NCBI RefSeq assembly: GCF_016595155.1
Contig: NZ_JAENGP010000010.1
Location: forward strand, 62,001-126,000
Origin: Advenella mandrilli
GTDB lineage: Bacteria > Pseudomonadota > Gammaproteobacteria > Burkholderiales > Burkholderiaceae_B
Length of the DNA: 64,000 nt
Direction: 5' to 3'
The position numbers were made by a program, and so were the translations under genes. Of the stretch, positions 8,571-18,516 are shown in pieces. Within the stretch, counting starts at the first letter, position 1. Each line of letters opens with the position of its first letter. Below the pieces are notes generated by a model. That model made no database searches. It was not told where the DNA came from and saw nothing but the letters and a program-made list of their open reading frames with translations.

Positions 8571-10871
8571 GTGATTTCTCAAGAATTGGAAGTAAGCTTA
8601 CATATGGCTTTTGTTGACGCCAGATCATCACGTCACGAGTTCATTACGGTTGAGCATTTATTGCTTGCCCTGCTGGACAATGCCGCAGCCGCTGAGGTGC
8701 TTAAGGCATGTGATGCCGATATTGAGTCCTTACGTGGAAAACTACGTAAATTTGTCAACGAAAATACACCAGTCGTACCGGGCGAAGAAGACGTGGACAC
8801 CCAGCCCACGTTGGGTTTCCAGCGGGTGATCCAGCGTGCAATCATGCATGTGTCATCTAACGGAAACAACAAGAATCCGGCGACGGGCGCCAATGTGCTG
8901 GTGGCCATATTCAGCGAAAAAGATTCTCATGCGGTTTTCTTCCTGCAGGAAGAAAATATTACCCGTCTTGATGTGGTTAATTATATTTCGCATGGCATTT
9001 CCAAATTGCTGCCGCCCAAGCAAGAGCGCCAGGAAGAGTCTATCGTAAGCCAGCGTGAGCCCAGTGATTTTGATAAGTCACCCTTGGCTTTGTATGCCCA
9101 AGACCTTAATGCCAATGCCCAGGAAGGCAAAATAGATCCACTTATCGGGCGCGATCCAGAAATTGAACGGGTTATCCAGATTTTATGCCGTCGCCGTAAA
9201 AATAATCCTTTGCTGGTGGGTGAAGCCGGTGTTGGCAAGACAGCCATTGCCGAAGGTCTGGCATTAAGAATTGAAAACAGTGAAGTGCCCGATATCCTTT
9301 CATCAGCCCGGGTTTATGCCCTTGATATGGGGGCATTGCTGGCCGGAACCAAATACCGCGGAGACTTCGAGCAACGGCTCAAAGCAGTGCTCAAGCAACT
9401 GGAAGAGCACGAAAATGCCGTGCTTTTCATTGACGAAATCCATACCCTTATTGGTGCCGGTTCGGCTTCTGGAGGCACCATGGATGCTTCCAACCTGTTA
9501 AAACCGGCCTTGTCTTCTGGTAAGTTGCGTTGTATGGGCGCGACAACCTATAAAGAGTATCGGGGTATTTTTGAAAAAGACCACGCTTTGTCACGCCGGT
9601 TCCAGAAAGTGGATGTTGTTGAACCTACGGTAGAGCAAACTATTCAGATTTTGCGTGGCCTGAAGTCCAAGTTTGAAGCGCATCATGGCGTACGTTATTC
9701 ATCTCCCGCCCTGGTTGCCGCAGCAGAGCTGTCTGCCCGTCATATTAATGACCGGCACTTGCCCGACAAGGCCATTGATGTGATTGACGAAGCCGGTGCG
9801 GCACAACGATTGCTACCCAAATCACGCCAGAAAAAAGTGATTGGCAAAGCAGAGGTGGAAGCCATTGTTGCAAAAATGGCACGTATTCCGCCACAAAGTG
9901 TTTCTACCGATGACCGGAACAAGCTGGCTACCCTTGAACGGGATTTGAAAACCGTGGTGTTTGGGCAAAACGAAGCCATTACGGCTTTGGCTGCCGCCAT
10001 TAAAATGTCGCGCTCCGGTTTGGGCAAGCCCGATAAACCCATTGGTTCATTCCTGTTTTCCGGCCCTACCGGGGTTGGCAAAACCGAAGTCGCCAAACAG
10101 CTGGCCTTTACTCTGGGGGTTGAACTGGTTCGTTTTGACATGTCCGAATATATGGAGCGTCATGCGGTTTCCCGTCTTATTGGTGCGCCACCCGGTTATG
10201 TCGGGTTTGATCAGGGCGGGCTTTTAACCGAAGCCATTACCAAACAGCCGCACTGTGTCTTGCTGCTGGATGAAATAGAAAAAGCGCATCCGGATATTTT
10301 CAATATCCTGCTGCAGGTCATGGATCACGGCACCTTAACCGACAATAACGGCCGCAAGGCTGATTTCAGGAATGTCGTTCTTATCATGACCACCAATGCA
10401 GGTGCAGAGATGCTAAGTAAACCCACGATCGGGTTTGCCGCCTCGCGTCAGATTGGTGATGAAATGGCTGAAATCAAACGGCTCTTTACCCCTGAATTCC
10501 GCAATCGTCTTGATGCCATAATCCCTTTTGCATCCCTTAATAAGGATATTATTCTGCGTGTGGTCGATAAGTTCCTGATCGAGCTTGAAGAACAGCTGCA
10601 TGCGAAACGGGTGGAAGTCACCTTTACCGATGCGTTGCGTACTTATCTGGCTGATAAAGGGTTTGATCCACTCATGGGTGCAAGGCCCATGCAGCGGCTT
10701 ATCCAGGACGTTATACGCCGGGCTCTGGCCGATGAATTGCTGTTTGGCAAGCTGGCTAACGGAGGTTCTGTTCGGGTGGATGTCAAGGATGATCAGGTTT
10801 CCCTGTCTTTTGAAGAGCCCGGCTCAAAAGCCAATGACCCTGAACATAAGGAAGAGGTGCTGGTTCCCTGA
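8571..10871 (+). CDS. clpA: ClpA ATPase subunit of Clp protease
   Basis: ClpA is an AAA+ unfoldase that feeds ClpP. The 766-residue protein has a Clp N-domain (about 1-145) and two AAA domains. The first has Walker A GEAGVGKT and Walker [15 protein letters not shown]; the second has GPTGVGKT and [13 protein letters not shown]. The D2-small domain contains PEFRNRLD and a typical [14 protein letters not shown] near the end. The start is GTG with GGAGG upstream. Its stop overlaps the pqiA ATG by one base (TGATG), suggesting coupled translation. Confidence 0.97.
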   Translation: MISQELEVSLHMAFVDARSSRHEFITVEHLLLALLDNAAAAEVLKACDADIESLRGKLRKFVNENTPVVPGEEDVDTQPTLGFQRVIQRAIMHVSSNGNNKNPATGANVLVAIFSEKDSHAVFFLQEENITRLDVVNYISHGISKLLPPKQERQEESIVSQREPSDFDKSPLALYAQDLNANAQEGKIDPLIGRDPEIERVIQILCRRRKNNPLLVGEAGVGKTAIAEGLALRIENSEVPDILSSARVYALDMGALLAGTKYRGDFEQRLKAVLKQLEEHENAVLFIDEIHTLIGAGSASGGTMDASNLLKPALSSGKLRCMGATTYKEYRGIFEKDHALSRRFQKVDVVEPTVEQTIQILRGLKSKFEAHHGVRYSSPALVAAAELSARHINDRHLPDKAIDVIDEAGAAQRLLPKSRQKKVIGKAEVEAIVAKMARIPPQSVSTDDRNKLATLERDLKTVVFGQNEAITALAAAIKMSRSGLGKPDKPIGSFLFSGPTGVGKTEVAKQLAFTLGVELVRFDMSEYMERHAVSRLIGAPPGYVGFDQGGLLTEAITKQPHCVLLLDEIEKAHPDIFNILLQVMDHGTLTDNNGRKADFRNVVLIMTTNAGAEMLSKPTIGFAASRQIGDEMAEIKRLFTPEFRNRLDAIIPFASLNKDIILRVVDKFLIELEEQLHAKRVEVTFTDALRTYLADKGFDPLMGARPMQRLIQDVIRRALADELLFGKLANGGSVRVDVKDDQVSLSFEEPGSKANDPEHKEEVLVP

Positions 10872-12151
10872 TGCTGGATTCGGCAATCAGGCTGGCTTGT
10901 CATCATTGCGGGCAACTTCATGTAAAGCCGCAGCTGCATGAGCGCCAACGTGCCTCATGCGTACGCTGCGGTACCGTTTTGCTGCAAAAGGGAAGGTTTG
11001 ATGTCAGTGCCTGGCTGGCCTTGTCAGTGGCGGCATTATGGGTATTCCTGATTGCCAATATTATGCCGGTTGCCACGCTTTCCTCAACCGGCATGTCTCG
11101 CAGTGCCACCTTTCTTCAATCCATCCAGGTAACCTGGGGGCAGGGCTTCCCATTGGTTGCTTCTATGTGCCTAATGGTGGGCTTTGTGGTTCCGCTACTT
11201 CAATTAAGCCTGCTAACGTGGATCCTGTCTTTTCTGTATAAGAAAAAATATCCGCCTGGTTTGCGCACTTTTTCTCGCCTTACCTGGCTGTGTAAACCAT
11301 GGTCTATGATCCCGGTTTTCATGCTGGGTGTGCTGGTGGCTGTGGTTAAACTGGCAGGCATGGCTTCCCTGGAGCCCGAAGCGGGCTTGTGGGCATTTGC
11401 CGTACTTACCTTTTTATTAACTTTCCTGAATAAACTCAATTCCCGAAAAATTTGGCAGCTGTCGCAAGAGCAAGGAGTAGTCAATGACCTGCCGACTAAT
11501 CCGCAAGCGGGGCAATACGTACTTGACTGTGAGGTTTGTTCTCAGGTTACCATGAGCCACCAAACCACTGGACGCTGTAACCGTTGCAATGCCAGCGTGC
11601 ATTATCGTAAACCCAAATATAAATCCCGAACCCTGGCCCTGCTGGCAGCAGCTATTGTGTTTTATGTGCCGGCCAACCTGTATCCGGTCATGTTTATTGA
11701 TTCCTTGCTAGGCTCCAGCGGACATACTATTTTGGGCGGTGTGCTTCAGCTTTGGCAATTGGGATCATGGGATCTGGCATTAATTGTTTTTGTGGCCAGT
11801 ATCGTGGTACCCATTAGCAAAATTGTTATTATGCTGGTTTTATACCTCAATGATAAATCAGGCAGTCATGCCGTTCAGCAGCAGCATACCCGCCTTTACC
11901 AGATTGTTGAATATATCGGACAATGGTCCATGCTGGATGTTTTTGTGGTGATCTTGCTGGCTGCGCTGGCCAATTTTGGCAACCTGATGAGCGTCATGCC
12001 CGGGCATGGTGCGACTGCTTTTGGACTGGTGGTTGTCTTCACCATGCTGTCCGCCCAAAGTTTTGATATCAGGGAAGGGTGGGATTGCGTTGATGACGGG
12101 ATTGAGCAGGACGATTTTGAGCCGGCAGAAACAGCACCCACATTTCAATAA
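10871..12151 (+). CDS. pqiA: PqiA family integral membrane protein
   Basis: At 426 residues this carries the tandem PqiA architecture: two repeats, each starting with a zinc-ribbon-like CxxC...CxxC motif (Cys10, Cys13, Cys30, Cys33; then CEVC and CNRC near 215-235) and followed by about four membrane segments. PqiA is the inner-membrane partner of the PqiB MCE tunnel in lipid transport across the envelope. It overlaps clpA by one base, and pqiB follows 58 bases on. In E. coli the operon answers to redox stress; no such control can be read here. Confidence 0.93.
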   Translation: MLDSAIRLACHHCGQLHVKPQLHERQRASCVRCGTVLLQKGRFDVSAWLALSVAALWVFLIANIMPVATLSSTGMSRSATFLQSIQVTWGQGFPLVASMCLMVGFVVPLLQLSLLTWILSFLYKKKYPPGLRTFSRLTWLCKPWSMIPVFMLGVLVAVVKLAGMASLEPEAGLWAFAVLTFLLTFLNKLNSRKIWQLSQEQGVVNDLPTNPQAGQYVLDCEVCSQVTMSHQTTGRCNRCNASVHYRKPKYKSRTLALLAAAIVFYVPANLYPVMFIDSLLGSSGHTILGGVLQLWQLGSWDLALIVFVASIVVPISKIVIMLVLYLNDKSGSHAVQQQHTRLYQIVEYIGQWSMLDVFVVILLAALANFGNLMSVMPGHGATAFGLVVVFTMLSAQSFDIREGWDCVDDGIEQDDFEPAETAPTFQ

Positions 12152-12209
12152 AGCAGTTTGTGCCAGCTTACCGGTTTATTTATGGCGTTAATTATGCGGA
12201 AAACAAAAA

Positions 12210-13931
12210 ATGTCTGAATCTGACGACAAACAATTATCCTCCCCAGAGGCGAATAATCCATTGGTGGTAAATGGGGGAAAACCACCTATCGTCAAAGAGC
12301 CGCTTGTTAGTCAAAAAAAAGGGAAAAACATTTCATGGATCTGGCTGGTGCCTTTTATGGCTGCCATCGTCGGCTTGTCATTGCTGGTCCGGGACTATAT
12401 GGAGCAGGGGCCGGAAGCCAGCATCATCTTCCAAACGGCCGAAGGGCTTGAGGTTGGAAAAACACAGGTTCGCTACAAGGATGTGGTGATTGGGCATGTG
12501 AATAAAATTGGCCTTACACAAGACAGGAATGAAGTACAGGTTAATGTCAGCCTTTCCAAGGAAAGCGAATTCCTGATGCAGGAAGGAACCCGCTTTTGGG
12601 TGGTCAGGCCCCGCCTTACCGTTAGCGGGGTATCCGGTTTGGGCACCCTGGTGTCGGGTGCATATATTGGTGTTGATATACCCGATGACTATGAAAAAGA
12701 GCCGGTTTATACTGATGACTTTATTGGTCTGGAACAGCCCCCTGAAATTTCAAGTAATCGGCCGGGCAAAAAATTTGTGCTGAATGCCAGGAATCTGGGG
12801 TCACTGGATCTGGGCTCTCCGGTGTATTATCGACGCATTCCAGTGGGGCAGGTTATCAATTACCAGCTTGAAAAAGAGGGTAAGGCCGTTGATATACTTG
12901 TTTTTATTGATTCCCCTTATGATCAATTCGTGACGGAAAACAGCCGTTTCTGGAATGCCAGTGGTCTGGATTTTTCACTTGGCGCCAGTGGCCTGAATTT
13001 CAAAACCCAATCTCTGGTTTCATTGTTAACGGGTGGTGTGGCTTTTGCCGATCCACCGCTAAAGTATGGGCAAGAAACCAGGCCGGCCCAGGCAAACTCT
13101 GTTTTTTTGCTGGAAACCACCGAAGATAGGGCCATGTCCGATCCGCATGGTCAGGCCTATCCGGTTCGCATGAAATTCAGCAATTCGGTACGTGGTCTGC
13201 AGGCAGGAGCACCGCTTGATTTTAAAGGGATCAATTTAGGCGAGGTGCGTGCCATTAGTCTTGAGTATGATGCGAAAAGCAAGGAAAGCTTTGCGGTGGT
13301 GGACGCCATTGTTTTTGAAAACCGGCTGGGCGTTGTGCTGAACAGTAAAAAACAGGCTGGCAGCAATGTAAAAGAAATTGGGCTTAATGAAATAAAAGCT
13401 TTTTTTGCCAGTGGTTTAAGGGGACAATTGCGTTTTGCCAATCTTTTTACCGGCCAGCTGTATGTGGCGCTTGATTACTTTCCTGATGAACCGCCTTTGC
13501 CTGCGTCGGATTTATCGCAAGACCCGTTCACCATTCCCACAGTGGGCGGCAGTTTTGACCAAATTCAGGATAACCTGAATCAGATTATTCGCAAGCTCAA
13601 GGACCTTCCCCTGGATTCAATTGGCGAATCACTGGATAGCGCCTTGCAAGGGGTGGCCGGGCTGGTTAACAATCTGGACAGCAAAACCATGCCTGAAATA
13701 AACAAAGCCCTGCGTCAGGCAAGCCGCTCATTGAACGGAGCTGATAAGCTGGTGAACAGCATGGATGACACCCTGCGCCCAGATGGTGCTTTAATGTCAG
13801 AGACTCGAACTATGCTCCGGGAACTAACGCGCACCATGCGATCATTTCGTGCAATTAGTGACTTTTTGCAGGTAGAACCTTCTTCGCTCATCAGGGGCAG
13901 GCAGAAAGATCAAATACCGTTTATGGAATAG
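12210..13931 (+). CDS. pqiB: PqiB MCE-domain intermembrane transport protein
   Basis: This 573-residue protein has one N-terminal membrane helix (about 38-62, ISWIWLVPFMAAIVGLSLLV), then three MCE domains beginning near ASIIFQTAEGLEVGKTQVRY, FVLNARNLGSLDLGSPVYYR and MKFSNSVRGLQAGAPLDFKG. A long C-terminal helical region (about 440-570) should form the needle-like channel seen in E. coli PqiB (546 residues). It is expected to span the periplasm between PqiA and the outer-membrane lipoprotein PqiC, encoded 6 bases downstream. Confidence 0.95.
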   Translation: MSESDDKQLSSPEANNPLVVNGGKPPIVKEPLVSQKKGKNISWIWLVPFMAAIVGLSLLVRDYMEQGPEASIIFQTAEGLEVGKTQVRYKDVVIGHVNKIGLTQDRNEVQVNVSLSKESEFLMQEGTRFWVVRPRLTVSGVSGLGTLVSGAYIGVDIPDDYEKEPVYTDDFIGLEQPPEISSNRPGKKFVLNARNLGSLDLGSPVYYRRIPVGQVINYQLEKEGKAVDILVFIDSPYDQFVTENSRFWNASGLDFSLGASGLNFKTQSLVSLLTGGVAFADPPLKYGQETRPAQANSVFLLETTEDRAMSDPHGQAYPVRMKFSNSVRGLQAGAPLDFKGINLGEVRAISLEYDAKSKESFAVVDAIVFENRLGVVLNSKKQAGSNVKEIGLNEIKAFFASGLRGQLRFANLFTGQLYVALDYFPDEPPLPASDLSQDPFTIPTVGGSFDQIQDNLNQIIRKLKDLPLDSIGESLDSALQGVAGLVNNLDSKTMPEINKALRQASRSLNGADKLVNSMDDTLRPDGALMSETRTMLRELTRTMRSFRAISDFLQVEPSSLIRGRQKDQIPFME

Positions 13932-13937
13932 CTCATT

Positions 13938-14618
13938 ATGAAACTTACACAACAACAATATGCCATTTTGAAAAGAATTTGTTATTCTTTGTGCATAGGC
14001 ATTGTTATTTGGCTAATAGTGGGCTGCGCTTCAGCACCGCCAGTCAGGTATTATTCTTTGCAGCCACAAATACAGTCTTCTGCAGTGACGGGCAATACGC
14101 CCATAGGACTGAAAATTGCTTTGCCGCAAATTCCCGAATCAGTCGACAAGCCCCAGTTGATGGTACGCAACGCTGCCGAGCCACAGGTTATTTATGCCCT
14201 GAATGCCGCGCGCTGGGCGGGCTCCCTGTCAGATGAAATTGGCCAGTCCCTGTCATTTTATCTGGCTGGTCAGTTGGGCGCCATTAATGTGCAGAACTTG
14301 CCCGTTGTACCGGGCTCGTTACCGGTCTGGAACGTTCAAACTAATGTGCTGCAGTTTGAACTGATGCCCGGCGATAGCGCACTGCTTGATGTAGTATGGA
14401 CGCTTAAGCCACCAGCTGGCACCAGCACCGCCTGGATTTGCCAAACACGAATCAGCGTTCCAGTTATTCAAAAAGAGGCTGCTTCCGTGGTAAATGGGCA
14501 ACAGCAGGCCATTCGTTTGCTGGCCAATGAAATGGCCAAAAAAATTAATCCAGGTGTTATGTCGGCCGATAATACAGTACAGGCTTCGGTGCAAACCCGT
14601 TCTTGTCGCCAATCGTAA
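13938..14618 (+). CDS. pqiC: PqiC outer-membrane lipoprotein
   Basis: The 226-residue protein has a signal peptide ending in a lipobox (IVGCAS, Cys near 30), followed by PPVRYYSLQP, the conserved start of the PqiC/ABC-type transport auxiliary domain. ALNAARWAGSLSDEIGQSL is also typical. It should anchor the PqiB tube at the outer membrane. It ends the pqiABC unit. A GC hairpin (GGGGC/GCCCC, about 14622-14638) follows the stop but lacks a T-tract. Confidence 0.88.
   Translation: MKLTQQQYAILKRICYSLCIGIVIWLIVGCASAPPVRYYSLQPQIQSSAVTGNTPIGLKIALPQIPESVDKPQLMVRNAAEPQVIYALNAARWAGSLSDEIGQSLSFYLAGQLGAINVQNLPVVPGSLPVWNVQTNVLQFELMPGDSALLDVVWTLKPPAGTSTAWICQTRISVPVIQKEAASVVNGQQQAIRLLANEMAKKINPGVMSADNTVQASVQTRSCRQS
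14546..14572 (+). promoter_or_regulatory. Sigma-28-like promoter inside pqiC, before the binding-protein gene
   Basis: TAAT, 15 bases, then GCCGATAA matches the sigma-28 consensus TAAA-N15-GCCGATAA at 11 of 12 positions. It reads toward the binding-protein gene that starts at 14678. It overlaps the pqiC coding sequence, so chance is possible. See the finding on this site. Confidence 0.35.
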
Positions 14619-14677
14619 ACAAGGGGCAGCAAAGCCCCGCACATCAGTAATTTGTAAAACTTAGGATAATATTTGCA

Positions 14678-15829
14678 ATGAAGAAGAAAATTCTATTCTC
14701 TGGAATAATGCTTGCCTTTACCTCTGTCAGCCAGGCTGAAGTGGTGGTGGGGGTTGATGTATCGGCAACCGGTCCTGCTGCCGCCATTGGCATACAGTCC
14801 CAAAACGCCATGACGCTGTGGCCAGAGACACTGGGCGGAGAAAAAGCCAAATATATTATTCTTGATGATGGTACCGATGTTAGCAAGGCAGTAAGAAATG
14901 TACGCAAGCTGACTTCGGAAGACAAAGTGGATATTATTATTGGTCCTAATACAACGGCGGCTACCCTGGCCTTGCTGGATGTCCTGAAAGAGACCCAAAC
15001 ACCCCTGATCGCATTGGCGGCCTCCAGTTCTATTGTAGAGCCGGCCGATGATCCTGGCCGTCGCTGGGTGTTCAAAATGCCCCAGAATGATGGCCTGATG
15101 GCTGATGTCCTGATTGATGAAATGGTCAAGAAAGGACATAAAACCGTTGGGTTTATCGGTTTTGCCGATTCCTATGGTGAAAACTGGTGGAAAGAGTTTA
15201 CCTCGCGCCTTGACGGCAGGCTTGAAGTCGTTGCCCGCGAATCTTTTCAGCGTACTGATTCATCGGTGGTTGGCCAGGCCCTGAAGCTGATTTCAGCCAA
15301 ACCCGATGCCATTTTGGTGGCTGGTGCCGGCACGCCCGCCGTATTGCCCGAAAAAACCCTGAAAGACCGTGGCTACAAAAATCCGATTTACCAAACCCAT
15401 GGCATTGGCACGCTTGAGTTCCTGCAGGTGGGTGGCAAGTCTGTTGAAGGAACGCTGTTTCCAACCGGCCCGGGAGTGGTTGCCCGTGGTTTGCCAGACA
15501 GTAATCCGGTTAAAGAAGTTGCCATGGACTTTACCGAACGCTATGAAGCCAAATATGGCCCGAATACGGCTACCCAGTTTGCCGGTGATGCCTGGGGTGC
15601 CTGGATTGTGGCCGACAAGGCGGTGTCACGGGTAATTAAAAAGGGCATCAAGCCAGGAACGGTTGAATTCAGGAACGCGCTGCGTGATGAAATTGAAAAC
15701 ACCAAAGACCTGATTGTTCCCAATGGTGTGTTAAATATTACACCTAATGATCACCAGGGTTTTGATGCCCGTGCCGCGGTAATGGGTACCATTAAAGATG
15801 GCAAGTTTGTTTATGCCGGTGAACAATAA
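14678..15829 (+). CDS. ABC transporter substrate-binding protein, branched-chain amino acid type
   Basis: The 383-residue protein starts with a signal peptide (MKKKILFSGIMLAFTSVSQA), and the mature part fits Peripla_BP_6/LivK-type receptors: VVVGVDVSATGPAAAIG, then DDGTDVSKAVRNVRKL, GPNTTAATLALLDVL, GFADSYGENWW and YEAKYGPNTATQF. The lobes bind the ligand in the periplasm. No permease or ATPase gene is adjacent, so it either serves a transporter encoded elsewhere or acts as a sensor. It is convergent with the Bug receptor. The ligand cannot be predicted. Confidence 0.87.
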   Translation: MKKKILFSGIMLAFTSVSQAEVVVGVDVSATGPAAAIGIQSQNAMTLWPETLGGEKAKYIILDDGTDVSKAVRNVRKLTSEDKVDIIIGPNTTAATLALLDVLKETQTPLIALAASSSIVEPADDPGRRWVFKMPQNDGLMADVLIDEMVKKGHKTVGFIGFADSYGENWWKEFTSRLDGRLEVVARESFQRTDSSVVGQALKLISAKPDAILVAGAGTPAVLPEKTLKDRGYKNPIYQTHGIGTLEFLQVGGKSVEGTLFPTGPGVVARGLPDSNPVKEVAMDFTERYEAKYGPNTATQFAGDAWGAWIVADKAVSRVIKKGIKPGTVEFRNALRDEIENTKDLIVPNGVLNITPNDHQGFDARAAVMGTIKDGKFVYAGEQ

Positions 15830-15897
15830 TACGGGCTGTATGGCTCAGTGATTAAAACAGCTTTGGCTGCTTGTCAGTGAGCCAGTTTTGTGGCCGA

Positions 15898-16908
15898 TTA
15901 GTTAATGGTGGCACCCGAAATTTCAACAATTTCCTTGTACTTTTTATGCTCTGAATTGACGAAATCGGCAAATTCCTGTGCAGTACCGGGTTTGGTATCA
16001 GAGCCCATGGTTTTAAGCTGCTTTTGCACGGCCGGGTCATTCATGGCATTGCTATAGGCTGTGTTCAGCTTGTTAATAACCGGCTCGGGTGTGCCACCGG
16101 TAGCAAATACACCAAACCAGGTACCAATATCAAAGTCTTTAATGCCAGCAGCTTCCATAGTGGGGGTGTTTGGCAGAAAAGGTGTGGCCTCTTTGGTGGT
16201 AACGGCCAATGCTTTCACTTGTCCTTCAGTAATCAGGGGTAATGATGAGGCCAGGTTGTCAAACATGAACTGGGTCTGGTTGGACAATAAAGACAGTTTT
16301 GCCGGATTGGCACCGCCATAAGGCACGTGTACGGCGTCAATGCCGGTACGGGCTTTCATGAGCTCACCGGCCAGGTGACCGGCGCTGCCACTGCCACCAG
16401 AGGCGTAGTTAAGCTTGCCTACATTGTTGTTGGCATAGTCAATTAAGTCTTGCAGGGTATTGATATTGTTGGTTTCGGCAAAATCTTTGTTTATGATTAA
16501 AACATTAGGTACCGAAGACACCATAATGACCGGCGCGAAATCCTTGATGGGATCAAACGTAATGTTTTTATATAACCATGGGTTAATGGCCTGGATAGCC
16601 ACGGCACCCATGACCAGCGTATAGCCATCGGGCTGGGCCTTGGCGACCGAAGCGGCACCAATATTGCCACCGGCACCGGCTTTGTTCTCGACAATAACGG
16701 TTTGCTTGAGTTCTTGCTGTACCTTTTCACCCAAGAGGCGGGCGATGGTGTCAAGCGGGCCACCGGCAGCATAAGGAACCACAAAATTAATGGGCTTTTC
16801 GGGCCAGGCGGTGGTGGTATCCTGTGCCATCGCCAGGGTGGAACCCAGTATGCCAGAGGCCAGCAGGGCGCCTGTGCTTTTCAAAATCATTCTACGTGTT
16901 AGTGTCAT
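15898..16908 (-). CDS. Bug-type tripartite tricarboxylate transporter receptor
   Basis: The 336-residue protein has an export signal with paired arginines (MTLTRRMILKSTGALLASG, ending near AMA). It then shows WPEKPINFVVPYAAGGPLDTIAR, the hallmark of Bug/TctC receptors, followed by VENKAGAGGNIGAASVAKA and GYTLVMG. These are periplasmic binding proteins, mostly for carboxylates. As is typical of Bordetella and relatives, there are no tctA/tctB genes beside it, so it is an orphan receptor. The ligand is unknown. Confidence 0.93.
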   Translation of the reverse strand: MTLTRRMILKSTGALLASGILGSTLAMAQDTTTAWPEKPINFVVPYAAGGPLDTIARLLGEKVQQELKQTVIVENKAGAGGNIGAASVAKAQPDGYTLVMGAVAIQAINPWLYKNITFDPIKDFAPVIMVSSVPNVLIINKDFAETNNINTLQDLIDYANNNVGKLNYASGGSGSAGHLAGELMKARTGIDAVHVPYGGANPAKLSLLSNQTQFMFDNLASSLPLITEGQVKALAVTTKEATPFLPNTPTMEAAGIKDFDIGTWFGVFATGGTPEPVINKLNTAYSNAMNDPAVQKQLKTMGSDTKPGTAQEFADFVNSEHKKYKEIVEISGATIN

Positions 16909-16929
16909 TATTAAGTCCTTGTAAAAAAA

Positions 16930-17376
16930 TTAACGGCGGCCGGTACTGCCAAAACCATCGGTGCCGCGATCACTGTCTTCAAACTCATCGACAATATTGA
17001 ATTCTACTTGCTGGACAGGCACCACCACTAATTGGGCAATGCGCTCCATGGGGGAAATAATAAAATCGGTTTGGCCACGATTCCAGGTTGAAACCATGAG
17101 TTGCCCCTGGTAGTCGGAATCAATAAGGCCAACCAGATTGCCAAGCACGATGCCATGTTTATGGCCAAGCCCGGAGCGTGGCAAGATAACGGCGGCATAG
17201 TTCGGGTTATTGATATAAATGGATAAACCCGTGGGGATCAAAGTGGTCTGGCCCGGTGCCAGGGTAATAGCTTCATCAAGACAGGCACGCAGATCAAGGC
17301 CGGCAGAGCCACCGGTTGCATAGGCGGGCAATTGTGAACGGATTCGTTCATCAAGAATTTTCAGGTCTATTTTCAT
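16930..17376 (-). CDS. dut: dUTP diphosphatase
   Basis: Dut hydrolyses dUTP to dUMP, preventing uracil incorporation and supplying dTMP synthesis. The 148-residue protein shows the trimeric dUTPase motifs in order: [42 protein letters not shown] and the C-terminal [11 protein letters not shown] arm. Length is standard. Its ATG overlaps the stop of the upstream membrane-protein gene by 4 bases (ATGA). Confidence 0.96.
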   Translation of the reverse strand: MKIDLKILDERIRSQLPAYATGGSAGLDLRACLDEAITLAPGQTTLIPTGLSIYINNPNYAAVILPRSGLGHKHGIVLGNLVGLIDSDYQGQLMVSTWNRGQTDFIISPMERIAQLVVVPVQQVEFNIVDEFEDSDRGTDGFGSTGRR

Positions 17377-17798
17377 TTTTTCCTGTTGGATTTAGTGGAT
17401 TTGAAAACGGATGCCATGAACCGGAACAGGGCAATGGCAACAATGATAAGTAATACAATTGCCCCTTGACCATCGGACTTGGCAAGAATGGAGCCCAGAA
17501 AAGCCATCAGAAAAATCAGGAAGAAAAATCTTCTGATATTTTTATTGAAAGCAGAGGCTGTGTAGGTGGCTGAACGCTTTTTATCCGCTGTTTTTTCGGT
17601 GGGCGGCAAAGTATAGGTGCTGGGTTTTACCGGTATGTCTGACGGGAAAGTGTCATCATCGGGGAAATTGCCAGGGGAACTCTGGAAAATGTCATCAGCC
17701 TTGTTTTGTGTGGCGGAAGACATGGAAGATTGCTTTACCAGCGCTTCAATGTAGGAGACATAGTCTCCATTTTTGGGGCTATCATAGCTTTTCAACAT
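17373..17798 (-). CDS. Small membrane protein, function unknown
   Basis: This 141-residue protein has a Ser/Pro/Thr-rich hydrophilic N-terminal half and two closely spaced membrane segments at about 90-106 ([16 protein letters not shown]) and 112-129 ([17 protein letters not shown]), ending in a basic tail (KSTKSNRKK). AAGGAAG precedes the ATG. It overlaps dut by 4 bases, so expression is probably coupled, but no functional link is evident. I do not recognise the family. Confidence 0.7.
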   Translation of the reverse strand: MLKSYDSPKNGDYVSYIEALVKQSSMSSATQNKADDIFQSSPGNFPDDDTFPSDIPVKPSTYTLPPTEKTADKKRSATYTASAFNKNIRRFFFLIFLMAFLGSILAKSDGQGAIVLLIIVAIALFRFMASVFKSTKSNRKK

Positions 17799-17826
17799 GA
17801 TGCTTCCTTTGCCTTGTTAATGTAAG

Positions 17827-18483
17827 CTAGCTGTTTTGGTTCTTTCCTTTTTTGATTTTTTCAGGTGGTTTTTTCATGAGTGAATAAACCAGCCAAACAC
17901 CGGCAACCACTGATAATAGTGTACCAATTAACAAGGTGGTTCCGCCGCCTGCACCATGAGAGTCTGAAATGGCCTCGGCACCTTTGGCACCCAGATACCC
18001 GGGCATGACCATAATTGGCATCCAGATGATGGCAGAGGTAACATTGGCGATTTGAAATCGCAGATGCGACATGTTCATGATACCTGCAACCGCAGGGATC
18101 GTAGATCGTATAGGCCCCATGAAGCGACCCAGAAAAACCGATAAGACGCCATATTTATAAAAAAACAGTCTTGTACGGGCAATCATTTTCCGGTGCTGGT
18201 TCAGGGGCCACTTACGGGTGATATCCATGCCAAACCAGCGTCCGATCCAGTAGGAAAGGGCGTCACCCAATATGGCGCCCGCTATTCCCCAGATTATGAT
18301 GGGCCAGGGTGATAGTACCTCTGAACCGATCAGGGTGCCGGTTGCCAGCAAAATGGCTGTGGCCGGAATGACCAGGCCAATAATAAGCATGGACTCGCCA
18401 AAGGTTAGCAAGGCAATAATGGGGCCTGCCCAGACCTGGTTGTCCTGGATGAATGTAATGACCTGTTGAAGCAGCTGATCCAT
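17827..18483 (-). CDS. DedA family membrane protein
   Basis: The 218-residue protein fits the DedA/SNARE-associated family: GPIIALLTFGESMLIIGLVIPA, GDALSYWIGRWFG, RTRLFFYKYGVLSVFLGRFMGPIRSTIP and AIIWMPIMVMPGYLGAK. The conserved acidic and arginine residues (FGES, GRFxGPxR) are present. DedA proteins are inner-membrane proteins implicated in undecaprenyl-phosphate or phospholipid translocation. The last 60 residues include a further membrane helix and a basic tail. It lies 33 bases after coaBC. Confidence 0.9.
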   Translation of the reverse strand: MDQLLQQVITFIQDNQVWAGPIIALLTFGESMLIIGLVIPATAILLATGTLIGSEVLSPWPIIIWGIAGAILGDALSYWIGRWFGMDITRKWPLNQHRKMIARTRLFFYKYGVLSVFLGRFMGPIRSTIPAVAGIMNMSHLRFQIANVTSAIIWMPIMVMPGYLGAKGAEAISDSHGAGGGTTLLIGTLLSVVAGVWLVYSLMKKPPEKIKKGKNQNS

Positions 18484-18516
18484 GAAAATTTACCGGTTGA
18501 TCCTGAAAAAGGGCCT

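Noticed and set aside
15840-15885. TGGCTCA/TGAGCCA inverted repeat between the two convergent binding-protein genes
   Set aside because: Seven-bp arms with a loop of about 30 bases and only a four-T tail. Too loose to call a terminator.
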